64,000 nucleotides of DNA, from the NCBI GenBank assembly GCA_036013505.1, contig CP107851.1, forward strand, positions 1,364,001 through 1,428,000, read 5' to 3'. Below the pieces are notes generated by a model. The model searched no databases. It was not told the origin of the DNA and saw only the letters and a program-made list of their open reading frames with translations. Source of the stretch: Streptomyces sp. NBC_00510 (GTDB lineage Bacteria; Actinomycetota; Actinomycetes; Streptomycetales; Streptomycetaceae). The position numbers were made by a program, and so were the translations under genes. Shown in pieces: positions 24,672 through 33,602 of the stretch. Within the stretch, counting starts at the first letter, position 1, and each line of letters begins with the position of its first letter.

Positions 24672-26810
24672 ATGCCCGTGATCTCCCATGCCCCGGACAC
24701 CGGGATCTGGCTGCTGAGCACCCCGCGCACGTCGTACGCGCTGCGCATCGACGCCACCGGTGCCCCCTGCCACGTCGCCTGGGGCCCGCGGCTGACCCTG
24801 CAGGAGGCGGCCGAACTCGCCGTCCCGCCGGGACCGGACGCGAGCAGCTTCGAAGGCCGCCCGCCGGTGGGCGAGGAACTCCCCGTCGACGGCGGGGCCC
24901 GCTTCGGGGTACCGTCCCTCCAGGTCCGCCTCCCCGACGGGAGCCGGGGCTTCGAGTGGCAGCCGACAGGGCATGACGTGCGGGAACCCGCGCCCGGTGT
25001 GCACGAGTTGGCGCTGCGCTTCCGCGACCGCGTCCACCCGCTGGAGGTCACCCTCCACTACCGTCTCCACGACGACAGCGACGTCATCGAGCGGCGCACC
25101 GTCCTGCGCAACGCGGGCGAGCACGACCTCACGGTGCTCCGCGCCGACTCCGCCGCCTGGAGCCTGCCGCCGCTGCCCGACTACCGGCTCAGCCACGTCA
25201 CCGGCCAGTGGTCCGCGGAGAGCCAACTGCGCCGGGACCGGCTGCCGTACGGCGAGACCGTGCTGACCAGCCGCCGCGGCGTCACCAGCCACCACGCCAA
25301 CCCGTGGGTGATGGTCGACACGGGTGACGCCGGTGAGACCCACGGCCGGGTGTGGAGCGCCGCCCTGGCATGGAGCGGCAGTTGGCGGGTCACCGCGCAG
25401 CGCACCCCCGACGGGCGCGCCGGCTTCACGGGGGGTGCGGGACACGACGGTACGAGCGTGCCGCTGGCCGCGGGCGAGGAGTACACCACCCCCACCTTCG
25501 CGGGCCTGTACACCGGCGGGGGCTTCGGCGCGGCCAGTCGCGCCTGGCACGCGTACACCCTGGCCCACGTCCTGCCGCACCCGCGGGAGACGGCTCCGGT
25601 GCTCTACAACTCCTGGGAGGCCACCGGCTTCGACGTCGACGAGCCCGGCCAGACGGCGCTCGCCGCCCGGGCCGCGGCGCTCGGCGTGGAGCTGTACGTC
25701 GTCGACGACGGGTGGTTCGGGGCACGGCGCGACGACCGCGCGGGCCTCGGCGACTGGACCCCGGCCGCCGACCGCTTCCCCTTCGGGCTGGCCCCCCTCG
25801 CCGACGAGGTGCACCGGCTCGGGATGCGCTTCGGCCTGTGGGTGGAGCCGGAGATGGTCAATCCGGACAGCGACCTGTACCGCGAGCACCCCGACTGGGT
25901 GCTGCACGTCCCGCACCGGAACCGGACCGAGCTGCGCAACCAGCTGGTCCTCAACTTCGCGCGGCAGGACGTCGCCGACTGGGCGTACGACTGGCTCACC
26001 CGGCTCGTCGCGAAGAACGGCGTCGACTTCCTCAAATGGGACATGAACCGCGCCTTCAGCGAGGCCGGCTGGCCCGGCCGCGACGACGGCGCGGACCGGC
26101 TGTGGACGCGGTACGTGCACCACCTCTACGGGGTGATCGACCGGCTGCGCGCGGACCACCCGCGGCTGCGGATCGAGTCCTGCAGCGGCGGCGGGGGCCG
26201 GGTGGACCTCGGCATCCTCTCCCGCACCGACCAGGCGTGGCCCTCCGACAACACCGACGCCGCCGACCGAGTGGCGATCCAGCACGGCTACGGCCAGGTC
26301 TACCCCGCGCGCACCATGGCCGCCTGGGTGACCGACGTCCCGAACCAGCTGACGCACCGCACGGTGCCGCTGCGCTTCCGCTTCCACGTCGCGATGGCCG
26401 GGCTGCTCGGCATCGGCGGTGACCTCACCCGCTGGTCCGAGGAGGAACTGGCCGCCGGGGCGGAGCTGGTGGCCGAGTACAAGCGGGTCCGCCACCTCGT
26501 CCAGCACGGAGCGCTGCACCGGCTGCGCGGTCCCGGGGACGACGGTCCCACCGTCGTGCAGTACGCCGCGCACGACGGGAGCGAGGCGCTGGTGCTCGCC
26601 TGGCAGCGCGTCCAGCGGCACGGCAGCCCGCGGGGACCGGTGCGGCTGGGCGGCCTCACCGCCGGGGCCCGCTACCGCGACACGCGCACGGGGACCGTGC
26701 ACCACGCGGCCGTGCTCGGCGGGTACGGGCTCGTGCTCGACCTGCCGCCGGGCGACTGGGCCAGTTCGGCGGTGCACCTGGTCCGCGTCGCGGAGCGGGA
26801 CGGCGCATGA
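24672..26810 (+). CDS. GH36 alpha-galactosidase
   Basis: A 712-residue cytoplasmic alpha-galactosidase of the tetrameric AgaA/RafA-like GH36 type, hydrolysing raffinose-family and other alpha-galactosides. The N-terminal beta-supersandwich (to about 310) is followed by the barrel with nucleophile Asp457 (FLKWDMNR) and acid/base Asp526 (SDNTD), plus VVDDGWFG and ESCSGGGGRVDLG. Length matches the family (about 720). No signal peptide, so it acts after import by the divergent ABC system. GAGGA precedes the ATG. Confidence 0.95.
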   Translation: MPVISHAPDTGIWLLSTPRTSYALRIDATGAPCHVAWGPRLTLQEAAELAVPPGPDASSFEGRPPVGEELPVDGGARFGVPSLQVRLPDGSRGFEWQPTGHDVREPAPGVHELALRFRDRVHPLEVTLHYRLHDDSDVIERRTVLRNAGEHDLTVLRADSAAWSLPPLPDYRLSHVTGQWSAESQLRRDRLPYGETVLTSRRGVTSHHANPWVMVDTGDAGETHGRVWSAALAWSGSWRVTAQRTPDGRAGFTGGAGHDGTSVPLAAGEEYTTPTFAGLYTGGGFGAASRAWHAYTLAHVLPHPRETAPVLYNSWEATGFDVDEPGQTALAARAAALGVELYVVDDGWFGARRDDRAGLGDWTPAADRFPFGLAPLADEVHRLGMRFGLWVEPEMVNPDSDLYREHPDWVLHVPHRNRTELRNQLVLNFARQDVADWAYDWLTRLVAKNGVDFLKWDMNRAFSEAGWPGRDDGADRLWTRYVHHLYGVIDRLRADHPRLRIESCSGGGGRVDLGILSRTDQAWPSDNTDAADRVAIQHGYGQVYPARTMAAWVTDVPNQLTHRTVPLRFRFHVAMAGLLGIGGDLTRWSEEELAAGAELVAEYKRVRHLVQHGALHRLRGPGDDGPTVVQYAAHDGSEALVLAWQRVQRHGSPRGPVRLGGLTAGARYRDTRTGTVHHAAVLGGYGLVLDLPPGDWASSAVHLVRVAERDGA

Positions 26811-26980
26811 CCGTCCCGCCGGGCCGTGCCGCGCCCCGCGCATGTGGGCAACTGCACAAACCCGCAGCTGCGGGAGCTTGTCCGGTGTGACGTGACAGCG
26901 TCAAGGTGAGCTCCGTCCGCCCGTCCCGAAGACCCGCCGGCCCTCTGCACGTTCCTCACCCGATCACCGAAGGGCGTTGC

Positions 26981-29900
26981 ATGTCCCACCGCTTCAGACG
27001 AGCGCGTTTGACGGCGCTCGCCGCCCTGTTGTCCACGATCGCCGCGCCTTCCGTCGCGCACGCCGCGGATCCGGACGCCCCGGCGTCCCGGGCCGCGGCC
27101 CACACGGCCCCCGCGGCACACTCCCTCACCCTCGACGACGGCTCGGTGCTGCGCTGGTCCGACGACGGGTCAGGCACCCTGACCCGCAAGGACGGCACCA
27201 CCCGGGCCTTCCCCGTGGCGGGCACGAACGGCCGCAGCGCGTTCGGCGGCTCCCTGACCCCGTCCGCCGAGATCCTCCAGCGCCGGGCCGACGCCGCCGC
27301 GCTCACGCCGTACAGCGTGGGCGGCGCCACCGGCGCCGGCTCCGCGGTGCGCCCCCGGACCATGAACTCCGGCGCCGTCCCGCTCCCGAAGGCGGTCCGC
27401 GAGGCCGTCGACGGCATCGGCGACCGGAGCGCGGCCCGCACCGCCGCCCCCTCCGCCGCCAAGGACCTGCCCACCAACGAGGGCCTGACCACGTCCTTCC
27501 AGTCCTATCTCAACGCGGGCGGCGTCAACGCGGTCGGTGCCTTCCGGGACACCGCGACGTACCTGCGCGCGCTGCCCGGTGAGGGCCAGGTCATCACCAA
27601 CGTGTCGCTGGGCGACCTCACCGACCAGGGCATGGCCGACGCGGGCGACGAGTACGTGCGCCTCAACGGCCCCACCACGGTGCTCCGCGACGGCAAGCGC
27701 TACCTCGACTTCCCCTCCCTGCCGCTCATACCGACCTACACCAGCGACAACAAGGGCCGCCTCGACCCGGCCGGCGCCATCGAGGGCCAGGACCCCAACC
27801 TCGCCGAAGTGCTGCTCGACTTCTCGATGATGGCCCCGCTGCCGCACGACCGGCAGCGCCCGGAGGCCACCGGCAGCGGCGCCACCGACCTGCTGGGCAT
27901 CGCGCCCGGGGCGCAGTACCGGCTCGTGATCCCCGAGGAGCCCTCGGCCACCGGCATCGCGGCCGCGCTGCGGGCAGCGGCCGCCCAGAAGCCCCGGCCG
28001 GACGTCATCACCGCGAGCCTCGGCTTCGGCACGGACGGCTCGATCGGCTTCCCCTCGCGGTGGCTGGAGGACGACCCGGAGATCAGGGACACCCTGCGCG
28101 CCATCGTGGACTCGGGGATCGTCGTGGTCGTGTCGTCCAACGACGGCACCCGCCTGGGCCTGCCCGTGTCGGTCGGCCCCGACGGCGGCAGCACCCCGAC
28201 CGACGTGACGTCGAGCAGCCGCGCGCAGACGTCCATCGACGACGTCGCCCCCACCACCACCCCCACCCTGGTCCGTGACACCGGGGTGATCGCCGCCGGC
28301 GGCACCACCGTCGACGACACCCTGAGCTCGGACGACGTACGCACCGCCGTCTACCCGACCACCCGCTACAACGGCTCCGCCGGCTACTCCTCGGGGTTCG
28401 GCACCCGGATCGACCTGGCGGCGCCCGGCGACAACCTGCCCTCGCTGATCCACACACCGGACGGGCCGGGCGTGGTGCTCAACGGCGGCACCTCGGCCTC
28501 GGCCCCGATGATCGCCGCCGCGGCGGCCAACGTGCTGGCGGCCGCCGAGGCGACCGGGCAGAAGCTCAGCCCGCGTGAGGTCCGGAAGCTGCTGGTGGAC
28601 ACCGGCCGCCCGATCGCCCAGCCCCCGCAGGCCGACCGGGAACTGCGGATGGGCCCGCAGCTGGACGTGACCGCGGCGGTGGAGAAGGTGCTCGCCAAGC
28701 GCCATTCCCTCACCCCGGCCGCGGTGCGGCTGTCCGTCGCCGAGCGCCAGCTGCTGTCGGTGAGCCCGACCACCGCCTTCGTCGAGGCCACCGTTCCCTC
28801 CGCGATCGACCTGGCGGGCCCCGCCGACGCCTGGGGCAACCCGTCCGGGCAGAACGCGGTCTCACCCATCACCTTCGGTCTCGACCTCACCGGCGGGCAC
28901 CGGAAGCTGACGTACCGTCTGCGCGTCGGCGAGCACGGCACGATCCCGTCCGCCGGCCCGAGCCTGCGGGTCCTGCCGCGTGAGCTGCTGGCCGCCGCCG
29001 GCCTGCCCCTCGCCTCCGGCGAAGCGCGCACCGTGCAGGTGACGTTCGAGGCGCTCGACGGGCACAAGGTGGTGGCCTCGACCGGTCAGCGGCTCACCTT
29101 CGGCGCGGCCGACGGCACCTATGTGCAGCCGAAGGCCCCGACCGCGCCCGGCTCGTCCCCGCTGGGCAAGTCCGTCACCGTGCACTACGACCTCACCGGC
29201 CTGCGGGACGCGACCGCCCCCGAGCTGGTGCTCTCCTCGGTCGGCCACTGGACGCCCTCCACCACCAGCGACAAGTGGCGTGCCCAGTGGCGCACCCCGC
29301 TCACCGGCACCAAGGGCACGGTGACCATCCCAGCCGCCGCCTTCGCGCCGGGTGGCGCCGGGCTCTACGGCATCGGCGTCACGCTCTACGACGGCCAGGT
29401 CTTCGGGGACTTCCGCGCGCTGCGCGTCGGACCCGGCGCCGACCAGCGGCCGCAGGCACCGCTGCTGGGGCAGGGGAAGTCCGCCACGGCGCACGCCGTC
29501 GAACTGACCCGGGCCAAGCCGCGGTTGACGGTCTCCTGGGACGCCTCCTCGGCTCCGCACGCCGACGGCGCGGCCATCGAGTTCCTCACCCCGGCACCCA
29601 CCCTGTACGGGGCGCTCAACACCGCCACCAACCAGAACGGCAGCGGCCGCGACGACAACGGCGTCGACCACGCCTCCACCCTCTTCCGGGCCCTGCCGTC
29701 GGTGAAGGGCCGGACCGTGCTCGACCTCAAGGCCCTCGGCCTGCCGACCGGACTGCAGTACCCGGTCCGGGTCCTGGCCACGCGGGCGGGCAAGCCCGTC
29801 GGGCAGGCCTCGCCGACGTCGTTCGTGCAGTACCTCGACGGCGACACGGTCTCCGGCACCCTGGAGAACATCGAGGTCAGCGGGGGCACGGCGCTGCTCG

Positions 29901-30946
29901 CCACCGACGACTTCGCCGAGGGCGACGACGGCTGGATCCACCTGGAGGGCTCGGCCACCACCGCGTACTCGCTCTCCGAGGGAACCCTCGGCACCACGGT
30001 GTCCCGCGAGGCCGGCACCTCGATGATGCAGGAGGTCCTGGGGGCCGACGCCGGCACGGGACACACCCTGATCGGCCACCGGCCGTTCGACGGCGGTGTG
30101 CTCCCCGAGGTCGACCTGCGCGACACGAAGACCGGTGCGCGCGTGAAGCTCAGCGCCCTCGACCCGGGCACCGGCTCGACGTCGGTGTACTTCCAGGGCG
30201 GAGCCGTCGACCCGGCCCGGCACCGGGCGGCCGTGACGACCTTCGACGGGGTCTCGGGCGTGGCCTCGCTGTGGACCGTCGACATGGCCACCGGCAAGGT
30301 CTCCGCGCCGATCCCGCTCAACGCGGACAACCCGGGGCGGGCCTTCGGCAACGTCTCCGTCGACGCGTCCACCGGCACGTTCTTCGTGGCCACCACCGGC
30401 ACCATGGGGCCCTGCCTGTCCGGGCGCGTCCCCTACTGGGCCGTGTCGGTCGACCCCGGCACCCGCGAGGTGTCGCCGCTGACCACCATGCCGGCCTGCA
30501 CCGCCGGGCTCCTGCCCGACGGCAAGGGCGACCGGGTGTACGTCGCCGCGGGACCCGCCACCCCCAGCTACACCACGGGCGAGTTCCCGACCGGCACCTG
30601 GCGTTCGGCCGACCAGGAGTCCCTGGCCACCTCCGCACCGGCCGACCTGGGCACCCGGGGCGTCATGTGGCCGGTGCTCGACACCCGGCACCACGTCGCC
30701 CTCGTCGCCCACCTGTACGAGGAGGCCACCACCGGCGACAACAACGCCCTCAGCGAGATCACCGTCCTCGACCCCGACACCGGGAAGGTGCTCGCCCGGC
30801 ACCCCGTCGCCAACCTCGTCAACTCCACGCTGAGCACGTCCAACTTCGACTTCACCAGCCGGCGCGGCCTGTTCCTCGACCCCGCCACGCGTACCGTCTT
30901 CCTGGTGAACCCCTGGGCCAACGGCCTCCAGCGGTTCACCTACTGA
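26981..30946 (+). CDS. Large secreted S8-like peptidase with degenerate active-site motifs
   Basis: A 1321-residue exported protein (signal peptide to about residue 28, VAHAAD). A subtilisin-like domain spans about 190-590: the serine motif GTSASAP gives Ser505, and IAPGAQYRL is recognisable. The usual aspartate motif (DTGI/D) reads NVSLGDLTD and there is no HGTxxAG; a histidine occurs in PLPHDRQR. The remainder is beta-rich, ending in a propeller-like series (LDTRHHVALVAHL; LDPDTGKVLARHP; FLDPATRTVFLVN). Whether it is active is uncertain. It stands alone, with a strong terminator downstream. Confidence 0.82.
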   Translation: MSHRFRRARLTALAALLSTIAAPSVAHAADPDAPASRAAAHTAPAAHSLTLDDGSVLRWSDDGSGTLTRKDGTTRAFPVAGTNGRSAFGGSLTPSAEILQRRADAAALTPYSVGGATGAGSAVRPRTMNSGAVPLPKAVREAVDGIGDRSAARTAAPSAAKDLPTNEGLTTSFQSYLNAGGVNAVGAFRDTATYLRALPGEGQVITNVSLGDLTDQGMADAGDEYVRLNGPTTVLRDGKRYLDFPSLPLIPTYTSDNKGRLDPAGAIEGQDPNLAEVLLDFSMMAPLPHDRQRPEATGSGATDLLGIAPGAQYRLVIPEEPSATGIAAALRAAAAQKPRPDVITASLGFGTDGSIGFPSRWLEDDPEIRDTLRAIVDSGIVVVVSSNDGTRLGLPVSVGPDGGSTPTDVTSSSRAQTSIDDVAPTTTPTLVRDTGVIAAGGTTVDDTLSSDDVRTAVYPTTRYNGSAGYSSGFGTRIDLAAPGDNLPSLIHTPDGPGVVLNGGTSASAPMIAAAAANVLAAAEATGQKLSPREVRKLLVDTGRPIAQPPQADRELRMGPQLDVTAAVEKVLAKRHSLTPAAVRLSVAERQLLSVSPTTAFVEATVPSAIDLAGPADAWGNPSGQNAVSPITFGLDLTGGHRKLTYRLRVGEHGTIPSAGPSLRVLPRELLAAAGLPLASGEARTVQVTFEALDGHKVVASTGQRLTFGAADGTYVQPKAPTAPGSSPLGKSVTVHYDLTGLRDATAPELVLSSVGHWTPSTTSDKWRAQWRTPLTGTKGTVTIPAAAFAPGGAGLYGIGVTLYDGQVFGDFRALRVGPGADQRPQAPLLGQGKSATAHAVELTRAKPRLTVSWDASSAPHADGAAIEFLTPAPTLYGALNTATNQNGSGRDDNGVDHASTLFRALPSVKGRTVLDLKALGLPTGLQYPVRVLATRAGKPVGQASPTSFVQYLDGDTVSGTLENIEVSGGTALLATDDFAEGDDGWIHLEGSATTAYSLSEGTLGTTVSREAGTSMMQEVLGADAGTGHTLIGHRPFDGGVLPEVDLRDTKTGARVKLSALDPGTGSTSVYFQGGAVDPARHRAAVTTFDGVSGVASLWTVDMATGKVSAPIPLNADNPGRAFGNVSVDASTGTFFVATTGTMGPCLSGRVPYWAVSVDPGTREVSPLTTMPACTAGLLPDGKGDRVYVAAGPATPSYTTGEFPTGTWRSADQESLATSAPADLGTRGVMWPVLDTRHHVALVAHLYEEATTGDNNALSEITVLDPDTGKVLARHPVANLVNSTLSTSNFDFTSRRGLFLDPATRTVFLVNPWANGLQRFTY

Positions 30947-30955
30947 CCGGACACC

Positions 30956-31000
30956 CACGGGGCCGGGTCCGCCACGACCGGTGGCGGACCCGGCCCCGTG
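30956..31000. terminator. Strong hairpin terminator after the S8-like gene
   Basis: A perfect 20-bp stem with a 5-base loop (arms 30956-30975 and 30981-31000) starts ten bases after the peptidase stop. It is the longest perfect stem in the window and separates the peptidase from the cold-shock gene. Confidence 0.9.
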
Positions 31001-31063
31001 GTCGTCCGACGACGCCTGTGCTAGGTTGATCGCGTTGCAGTTTTGGTACCCATGAACTTTACG

Positions 31064-31100
31064 TGCACCTGCCGGGATGTGACCGACAGGTGCATTTTTT
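31064..31100 (+). promoter_or_regulatory. Leader hairpin with U-run upstream of the cold-shock gene
   Basis: TGCACCTG (31064-31071) pairs with CAGGTGCA (31087-31094), followed directly by six T residues. This looks like a factor-independent terminator inside the leader, 86 bases before the cold-shock start. True U-run terminators are rare in this genome type. A weak -10-like TAGGTT lies at 31022-31027. An attenuator or temperature-sensitive leader is possible; function is inferred. Confidence 0.55.
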
Positions 31101-31186
31101 GTTTTCCGGTTGTCCCGGAGGGGTCATTGCGGCGACGGAGGTCCGCAAAGTGCGGGCTTCATGTACTGCTCCCGAAGGAGATTCCC

Positions 31187-31390
31187 ATGGCGACCGGCAC
31201 CGTGAAGTGGTTCAACTCGGAAAAGGGCTTCGGCTTCATCGAGCAGGACGGCGGCGGCGCCGACGTCTTCGCTCACTACTCCAACATCGCCACCCAGGGC
31301 TTCCGTGAGCTCCAGGAGGGCCAGAAGGTGAGCTTCGACGTCACGCAGGGCCAGAAGGGCCCGCAGGCCGAGAACATCCTCCCCATCTGA
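31187..31390 (+). CDS. Cold-shock domain protein
   Basis: A 67-residue single OB-fold nucleic-acid-binding protein with RNP1 KGFGFIEQ and RNP2-like DVFAHYSNI, starting [15 protein letters not shown]. It acts as an RNA chaperone or antiterminator. GAAGGAG six bases before the ATG is the best ribosome site in the region. The frame is open 45 codons further upstream to ATG 31052, but that part ([14 protein letters not shown]...) spans the leader hairpin and is not family-like. Confidence 0.96.
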   Translation: MATGTVKWFNSEKGFGFIEQDGGGADVFAHYSNIATQGFRELQEGQKVSFDVTQGQKGPQAENILPI

Positions 31391-31407
31391 CCCACAGGGG
31401 ATGTAAG

Positions 31408-31435
31408 GGGCCGGCACCTCACGGGGTGCCGGCCC
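31408..31435 (+). terminator. Hairpin terminator after the cold-shock gene
   Basis: A perfect 11-bp stem (GGGCCGGCACC / GGTGCCGGCCC) with a 6-base loop, followed by the pyrimidine-rich TTCCTCTTT. It also sits 34 bases beyond the end of the convergent SARP gene. Confidence 0.88.
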
Positions 31436-31468
31436 TTCCTCTTTCGGGGCGGTGCGGGCACGTCGGGT

Positions 31469-33466
31469 CTACGGGGCGAGCGCCGCGGTGACGGCGACCA
31501 GGTACCGGTCCACCGGGCCCGCGGTGAGCAGACCGCTGCCCGCGCCCGCGAGTTCCCCGGCGGCGGGCAGCAGGCGGGCGTGGAGCACCTCCAGGGCGTC
31601 GCGGTCGCCGAGCTCGACGGCGAGCACGGACTGCACGCAGCACAGGGCCTCGTACATGAGGTCGGGGGGTGGCTCGGGCAGGGCCCGCAGTGCCGTCAGG
31701 GCCTCGGCGCGGCGGCCGGTGTGCAGCAGGACGAAGGGCTCGGCCCACGGCCGGTACGGCCCCCACTCCGCCGCGGGGTCGACACGCTCGGCGATCCGCG
31801 CCGCCGGGACGCTGCCGTCGGCCAGGTCGAGGCAGAGCAGCGCGAGCGGCAGCAGACCACGTTCGACACCCGGCATCCCGGCGCCCTCCAGTCGTGCGGC
31901 GGCGGCCCGGTAGGCGGCCCCGGCCCGCGGCCCGCCCCCGGAGGCGGCCGTCCGCAGGGCCCGGTACCACTGCGTGAACACCCCCGCCAGGGGCAGTTCG
32001 TGGCGTTCGGCCAGGACGTCGACCGCGGCGGCGTGCACATCGGCCGCGGGGAGGTCCGCGAGCGCGCTGCGGGCCTGGACGCGGATCAGGTGACCGAGCA
32101 CCTCGTACGTCGTCAGCCCGTGCCGCCGGGCCAGCGCCACCAGTTCGGCGCCGATCGCGTCCCGCCGCGGCGCGAGGCCCGCCCGGGCGCAGGTCTGCAT
32201 GAACACCCCGTTGAGCGCGAAGGCGAGGAGCGCCGGGTCGTCGAGCCGGCGGGCCGTCTCCTCGGCCTGCCGGGCCGCCAGCGGTCCACGGGCGGAGCGG
32301 ATGCCGCGCGTCTCCACCGCGATCGTGGCCAGCAGGCGGCAGCGTGCGGTCTCGTGCGCGGCGTCGGCGGGCAGGGCGGCCAGGGTGCGCTCGGCGGCGG
32401 CGACGATACGGCGGGCCTGCTCCGGGTCGTCGCTGCGGGTCCAGATCGCGGGGACGTCGTAGGCACCGATCACCCGGGCGGTCAGCTCCGGGTCGCCGGA
32501 CTCCTCCGCCGCGGCGACGGCCGCCAGGCGGTGCTCCCGGGTGGCCTCCAGGCCGCCGCCCCCGGTCAGCGCGAGATTACGGAGGAGGCCGACCGTCGAC
32601 TCCAGCCGTGCGCGGGCCCCGGCGGTGACCGTGCGGTCGTACGCCTCGGCCGCCCGGGCCCACACCCGGGCGGCCGCGTCGCCCGGGCCGGCGGGCGCGG
32701 GCGCCGGCGGGTCCAGGCGCGGGTCCTGGGCGAGCATGTCCGCCTCCAGGCGGCGCAGCGCCGCTCCCGGGTCGAGCCCCAGTCCGCGGGCCAGCATCGC
32801 ACGGGCCCGGCGCAGCACGGCGAGCGCGTCCCCCTGACGGCCCGACCGGTACAGCGCGAGCGCCAGCAGCCGCCAGGCGTCCTCCCGCCACGGATGCGCG
32901 ATCAGGTGCGCGTCCAGGTCGGGCACCGCCTCGGCGGCCAGGCCGAGCTCCAGCCGGGCCTCGGCCCGCCGTTCCACCGCCCGCAGCCGCAGTTCGGCGA
33001 GGCGGGAGCGCTCGCCGCGGGCCCACTCCCGGTCGGCGTACTCGCCGTACGAGGGACCGCGCCACAGTTCCAGCGCCTCCTCGAGCCGCGTCAGCGCCGC
33101 TGCGGGCGGCAGTGCCGCGGCGGCGTCGACGGCGGCCTCGAACCGCCAGGCGTCCACGGCGTCCGGGTCCGCCCGCAGCGCGTACCCGGTGCCTGCGGTG
33201 ACCAGCAGCCGGGCGGGCGCGCGGGGCGGCCGCTCCGGTTCCAGCTCGCGGCGCAGCGCCCCGACGAAGGTCTGCACGGCCCCGACGGCGCCGGCCGGGG
33301 GTTCGTCCCACAGGTCCGCCACCAGACGGGTCACCGGTACGACGCGACGGCGCGCCACCACCAGCCGCGCCAGCACCTCCCGGTGCCGGGGACCCTTGAG
33401 CGCCAGTGCGCGACCGTCACCGTCCCAGGCGACGACCGGCCCGAGCACACCGAAAGCGACCCGCAC
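31469..33466 (-). CDS. SARP-type (AfsR/BTAD) transcriptional regulator
   Basis: A 665-residue regulator. Residues 1-95 form the OmpR-like winged helix (LGPVVAWDGDGRALALKGPRHREVLARLVV; AVQTFVGALRRELEP) and about 100-245 the bacterial transcriptional activation domain (FEAAVDAAAALPPAAALTRLEEALELWRG). The rest is alpha-helical, TPR-like; no NB-ARC ATPase P-loop is present, unlike AfsR. SARPs activate secondary-metabolite genes, but no biosynthetic cluster is adjacent. GTG 33466 is chosen since it begins the winged helix and has GAGAGG upstream; the frame is open to GTG 33502. Divergent from the alpha/beta hydrolase, a possible target. Confidence 0.87.
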   Translation of the reverse strand: MRVAFGVLGPVVAWDGDGRALALKGPRHREVLARLVVARRRVVPVTRLVADLWDEPPAGAVGAVQTFVGALRRELEPERPPRAPARLLVTAGTGYALRADPDAVDAWRFEAAVDAAAALPPAAALTRLEEALELWRGPSYGEYADREWARGERSRLAELRLRAVERRAEARLELGLAAEAVPDLDAHLIAHPWREDAWRLLALALYRSGRQGDALAVLRRARAMLARGLGLDPGAALRRLEADMLAQDPRLDPPAPAPAGPGDAAARVWARAAEAYDRTVTAGARARLESTVGLLRNLALTGGGGLEATREHRLAAVAAAEESGDPELTARVIGAYDVPAIWTRSDDPEQARRIVAAAERTLAALPADAAHETARCRLLATIAVETRGIRSARGPLAARQAEETARRLDDPALLAFALNGVFMQTCARAGLAPRRDAIGAELVALARRHGLTTYEVLGHLIRVQARSALADLPAADVHAAAVDVLAERHELPLAGVFTQWYRALRTAASGGGPRAGAAYRAAAARLEGAGMPGVERGLLPLALLCLDLADGSVPAARIAERVDPAAEWGPYRPWAEPFVLLHTGRRAEALTALRALPEPPPDLMYEALCCVQSVLAVELGDRDALEVLHARLLPAAGELAGAGSGLLTAGPVDRYLVAVTAALAP

Positions 33467-33602
33467 CCTGCCCACCTCTCCGGCCGTCCTCCCCGCTGCC
33501 ACGGTACGCGCTGACCGGATGCTGATTCGCGGGCGGGAGGCTCGGGGCGTCCGCCGCCGGCGGGCACGTCACTCCCCCGCCACCGAACGAGAGCAGCGCA
33601 CC

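Noticed and set aside
26861..26874. Palindrome CCCGCAGCTGCGGG after the GH36 gene
   Set aside because: No loop for a good hairpin and such GC palindromes are common here; not called as terminator or operator.
28862..30958. A 698-codon open frame antisense to the S8-like gene
   Set aside because: Reads as Gly/Val/Arg-rich filler and would span the perfect terminator at its start.
31052..31186. N-terminal extension of the cold-shock protein from ATG 31052
   Set aside because: It passes through a U-run hairpin, is unlike the family, and the ATG at 31187 has a near-ideal ribosome site; kept only as a leader observation.
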